Source: Nonomuraea wenchangensis
Lineage (GTDB): Bacteria > Actinomycetota > Actinomycetes > Streptosporangiales > Streptosporangiaceae
Assembly: GCF_900111685.1 (NCBI RefSeq)
Contig: NZ_FOHX01000003.1
Location: 124,001 to 188,000, forward strand
Direction: 5' to 3'
DNA: 64,000 bases
Position 1 is the stretch's first letter; every line of letters starts with the position of its first letter. Both the position numbers and the translations under genes were made by a program. Below the pieces are notes generated by a model, which did no database searches, was not told where the DNA came from, and worked only from the letters and a program-made list of their open reading frames with translations. Of this stretch, positions 62,812 through 64,000 are shown one piece after another.

Positions 62812-63767
62812 CAGGAGATGTAGCCGTTCGTCGTGTACTTCACGAACGCCTCGACGTCGCCCACCACGAAGCCGTAGTACGCCTCCGCGAGCAGCAGCAC
62901 CAGGTTCTCCTGGAACGCCGAGTGGACGCCGCCCTCCTCGTCCACGTACGTCGCCTCGGACGAGATGCGGACGGTGATGTCCATGCCGACGCCATAGGCG
63001 GCCTGCGACCAGTCGCCGCCGATCGCCCGCAGACCCGAGTCGGTCGAGGTGGACTGACGGCGGTGCTTACCCGACACGGCCCGCGAGTAGGCGAGCGGCT
63101 CACCGATGAGCGTGCCCGCGGACGCGGCGTTCGTGCCCGGCGTGGTCGTGTCCACGAAGATGGGTCGGCCGTTGGTGTCGGTGGCCAGCATGAGCTGCGG
63201 CTTCAGACGCGGGTCGGCGGCGGTGCCGGTGAAGTCCCAGTCGTCGTCCACCACCTCAGCCATACCGTTGACCAGGTCGGCGTAGATGCCGCCGTTGGCC
63301 TGGGAGGTGGTGCCGAGCTCCTGCCACTTCGTCGTCTCGATCAGGTAGTCCGAGAACGGGCCGGCGGCGCCCTTCATCGTCTTGCCGTGGATGGCGGCGT
63401 AGTCGAACGCGCGGGCGAACGCGGTCGGCAGGTCGGCCTGAAGCTGCGTCCACAGACCGGCCGCGTTGGTGTTGACGACCTCCTCCGCGACCGGGATCAG
63501 GACGGCGAGCTTCTTCGCGGTCATCTGCTTGACGTCAATGCCGCCCGAAGACAGCGGCTTACGGGCGCCCTGGCCGACCCAGTCCGCGGTCGGGACGTCG
63601 AGCGGCACGGGGATGCTGGTGGTGGCGTCGATCGCCAGCGGCGCACGACGCGCCAGCGACATGATCGCCGACTGCTCGACGCTCTTCTCGAAGATCGGCC
63701 CCGTCAGGGTGCGGGGCAGAAGAGCGTCGTTGAGGTCAGAGAGCTTGATCGGCTCGGTGACGGGCAT
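62811..63767 (-). CDS. Major capsid protein, HK97 fold
   Basis: 318 residues. The hallmarks include an N-terminal SAIMSLARRAPLAIDATTSIPVPLD and WVGQGARKPLS with the E-loop region. The spine helix region is AEEVVNTNAAGLWTQLQADLPTAFARAFDYAAIHG, and the end is YVDEEGGVHSAFQENLVLLLAEAYYGFVV. The sequence pattern matches actinophage HK97-like capsids without an obvious delta domain. ATG 63767 has AAGGAGCC overlapping the stop of the upstream gene. Confidence 0.88.
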   Translation of the reverse strand: MPVTEPIKLSDLNDALLPRTLTGPIFEKSVEQSAIMSLARRAPLAIDATTSIPVPLDVPTADWVGQGARKPLSSGGIDVKQMTAKKLAVLIPVAEEVVNTNAAGLWTQLQADLPTAFARAFDYAAIHGKTMKGAAGPFSDYLIETTKWQELGTTSQANGGIYADLVNGMAEVVDDDWDFTGTAADPRLKPQLMLATDTNGRPIFVDTTTPGTNAASAGTLIGEPLAYSRAVSGKHRRQSTSTDSGLRAIGGDWSQAAYGVGMDITVRISSEATYVDEEGGVHSAFQENLVLLLAEAYYGFVVGDVEAFVKYTTNGYIS

Positions 63768-63776
63768 GGAGGCTCC

Positions 63777-64000
63777 TTATTTGCGGCCACGAAGCCGCGA
63801 ATGAAGAAACCCCGCGAACTCATCCGCGGGGCTTGACGAACGTTGCTTGTTGGCGCTGGACGCCTGTGTCATGTCAGGCGCTGGCCTGCGCTTTTCCGGC
63901 TCGGCGGCGGCCTTTGCCAGATGCGGCTTGCGGTCGAGCAGATCGGCCAGGTCGGCCTTGATCTGGTCGGCGTCGATCTCTCCGTCGTCGGAGTAGGCGC
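63777..64000 (-). CDS. C-terminal part of a phage head gene (scaffold-like), start outside window
   Basis: A frame open from the right edge (positions 63998 downward) encodes 73 residues to TAA at 63779-63777. It reads AYSDDGEIDADQIKADLADLLDRKPHLAKAAAEPEKRRP and then a Ser/Arg-rich end (DEFAGFLHSRLRGRK). An acidic helix and basic tail directly before the capsid gene fit a scaffolding protein or capsid-maturation partner. A hairpin at 63810-63831 lies inside the coding sequence. Confidence 0.65.
   Translation of the reverse strand, partial: AYSDDGEIDADQIKADLADLLDRKPHLAKAAAEPEKRRPAPDMTQASSANKQRSSSPADEFAGFLHSRLRGRK

Larger units (their letters stand above)
27283..64000. mobile_element. Integrated hybrid element: conjugative (AICE-like) module plus siphophage late genes (right end outside window)
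   Basis: The left boundary is inferred from the truncated secreted gene. Contents in order: GntR regulators, replication-initiator-like gene with internal repeats, excisionase-like HTH gene, DUF2637-like and Spd-like membrane proteins, TraB/FtsK translocase, cargo, tRNA, lysis genes, tail genes and head genes. No integrase, terminase or portal is visible, so the element must extend to the right. A single element is favoured because the left half has no integrase of its own and no second truncated host gene is visible. Two elements in tandem with a junction near 45.1-45.6 kb cannot be excluded. Confidence 0.65.

Noticed and set aside
63810..63831. Hairpin ccccgcg/cgcgggg before the capsid gene, considered as a terminator
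   Set aside because: It lies inside the coding sequence of the upstream head gene, 31 bp before its stop; a weak attenuator is possible but not supported.
27283..64000. CRISPR array, insertion sequences or transposases within the mobile element
   Set aside because: No regularly spaced repeats and no transposase motifs seen in any frame.

Overview
The window is about 70% GC, uses GTG and TTG starts freely and is full of ATGA/GTGA gene overlaps. The gene families (MbtH-coupled NRPS, IdeR/DmdR iron boxes, XRE-DUF5753/DUF397 pair, SsgA-like protein, TraB-type FtsK translocase) point to a filamentous actinomycete. I cannot name the genus from sequence alone.

Region 1 (1-6,894) is chromosomal housekeeping and accessory: the 3' end of a zinc alcohol/formaldehyde dehydrogenase, a small membrane protein, an 881-residue actinobacterial protein of unknown role, a double-GNAT acetyltransferase coupled to a DHA2-type MFS exporter, and a divergent TetR regulator with a nested palindromic operator.

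Region 2 (6,895-26,875) is an iron-regulated hydroxamate siderophore locus. A leftward operon encodes, in transcription order, a hydroxy-amino-acid N-acyltransferase, an ornithine/lysine N-monooxygenase, an A-T-E NRPS with a serine-like code, a 3,791-residue NRPS and an MbtH protein, all joined by 4-9 nt overlaps. The large NRPS reads C-A-T-C-T-C-A-T-C-T-C-T-TE, so three of its five modules have no adenylation domain. A rightward operon encodes two half-ABC transporters forming an asymmetric heterodimer. Two IdeR/DmdR-type boxes lie between the operons. The enzymes fit a hexapeptide hydroxamate with D-Ser at its start.

Region 3 (about 27,283 to beyond 64,000) is a mobile element that interrupts a secreted-protein gene. 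Its left half (27.3-45 kb) looks like an actinomycete integrative conjugative element: three GntR regulators with palindromic operators, a replication-initiator-like gene with repeats inside it, an excisionase-like HTH gene, a chain of small overlapping genes, Spd-like membrane proteins and a TraB/FtsK DNA translocase. It also carries cargo: XRE/DUF397 pair, APH-fold kinase, Nudix hydrolase, small secreted proteins. Its right half (45.3-64 kb, minus strand) is a siphophage late operon: tRNA, holin-like proteins, CHAP endolysin, tail fibre and baseplate genes, tape measure, tail chaperone with a -1 frameshift, major tail protein, connectors, an embedded glycosyltransferase, major capsid and the end of an upstream head gene. 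No integrase, terminase or portal gene is in the window; they would lie to the right. Whether the two halves are one hybrid conjugative phage-plasmid or two adjacent elements is the main open question.
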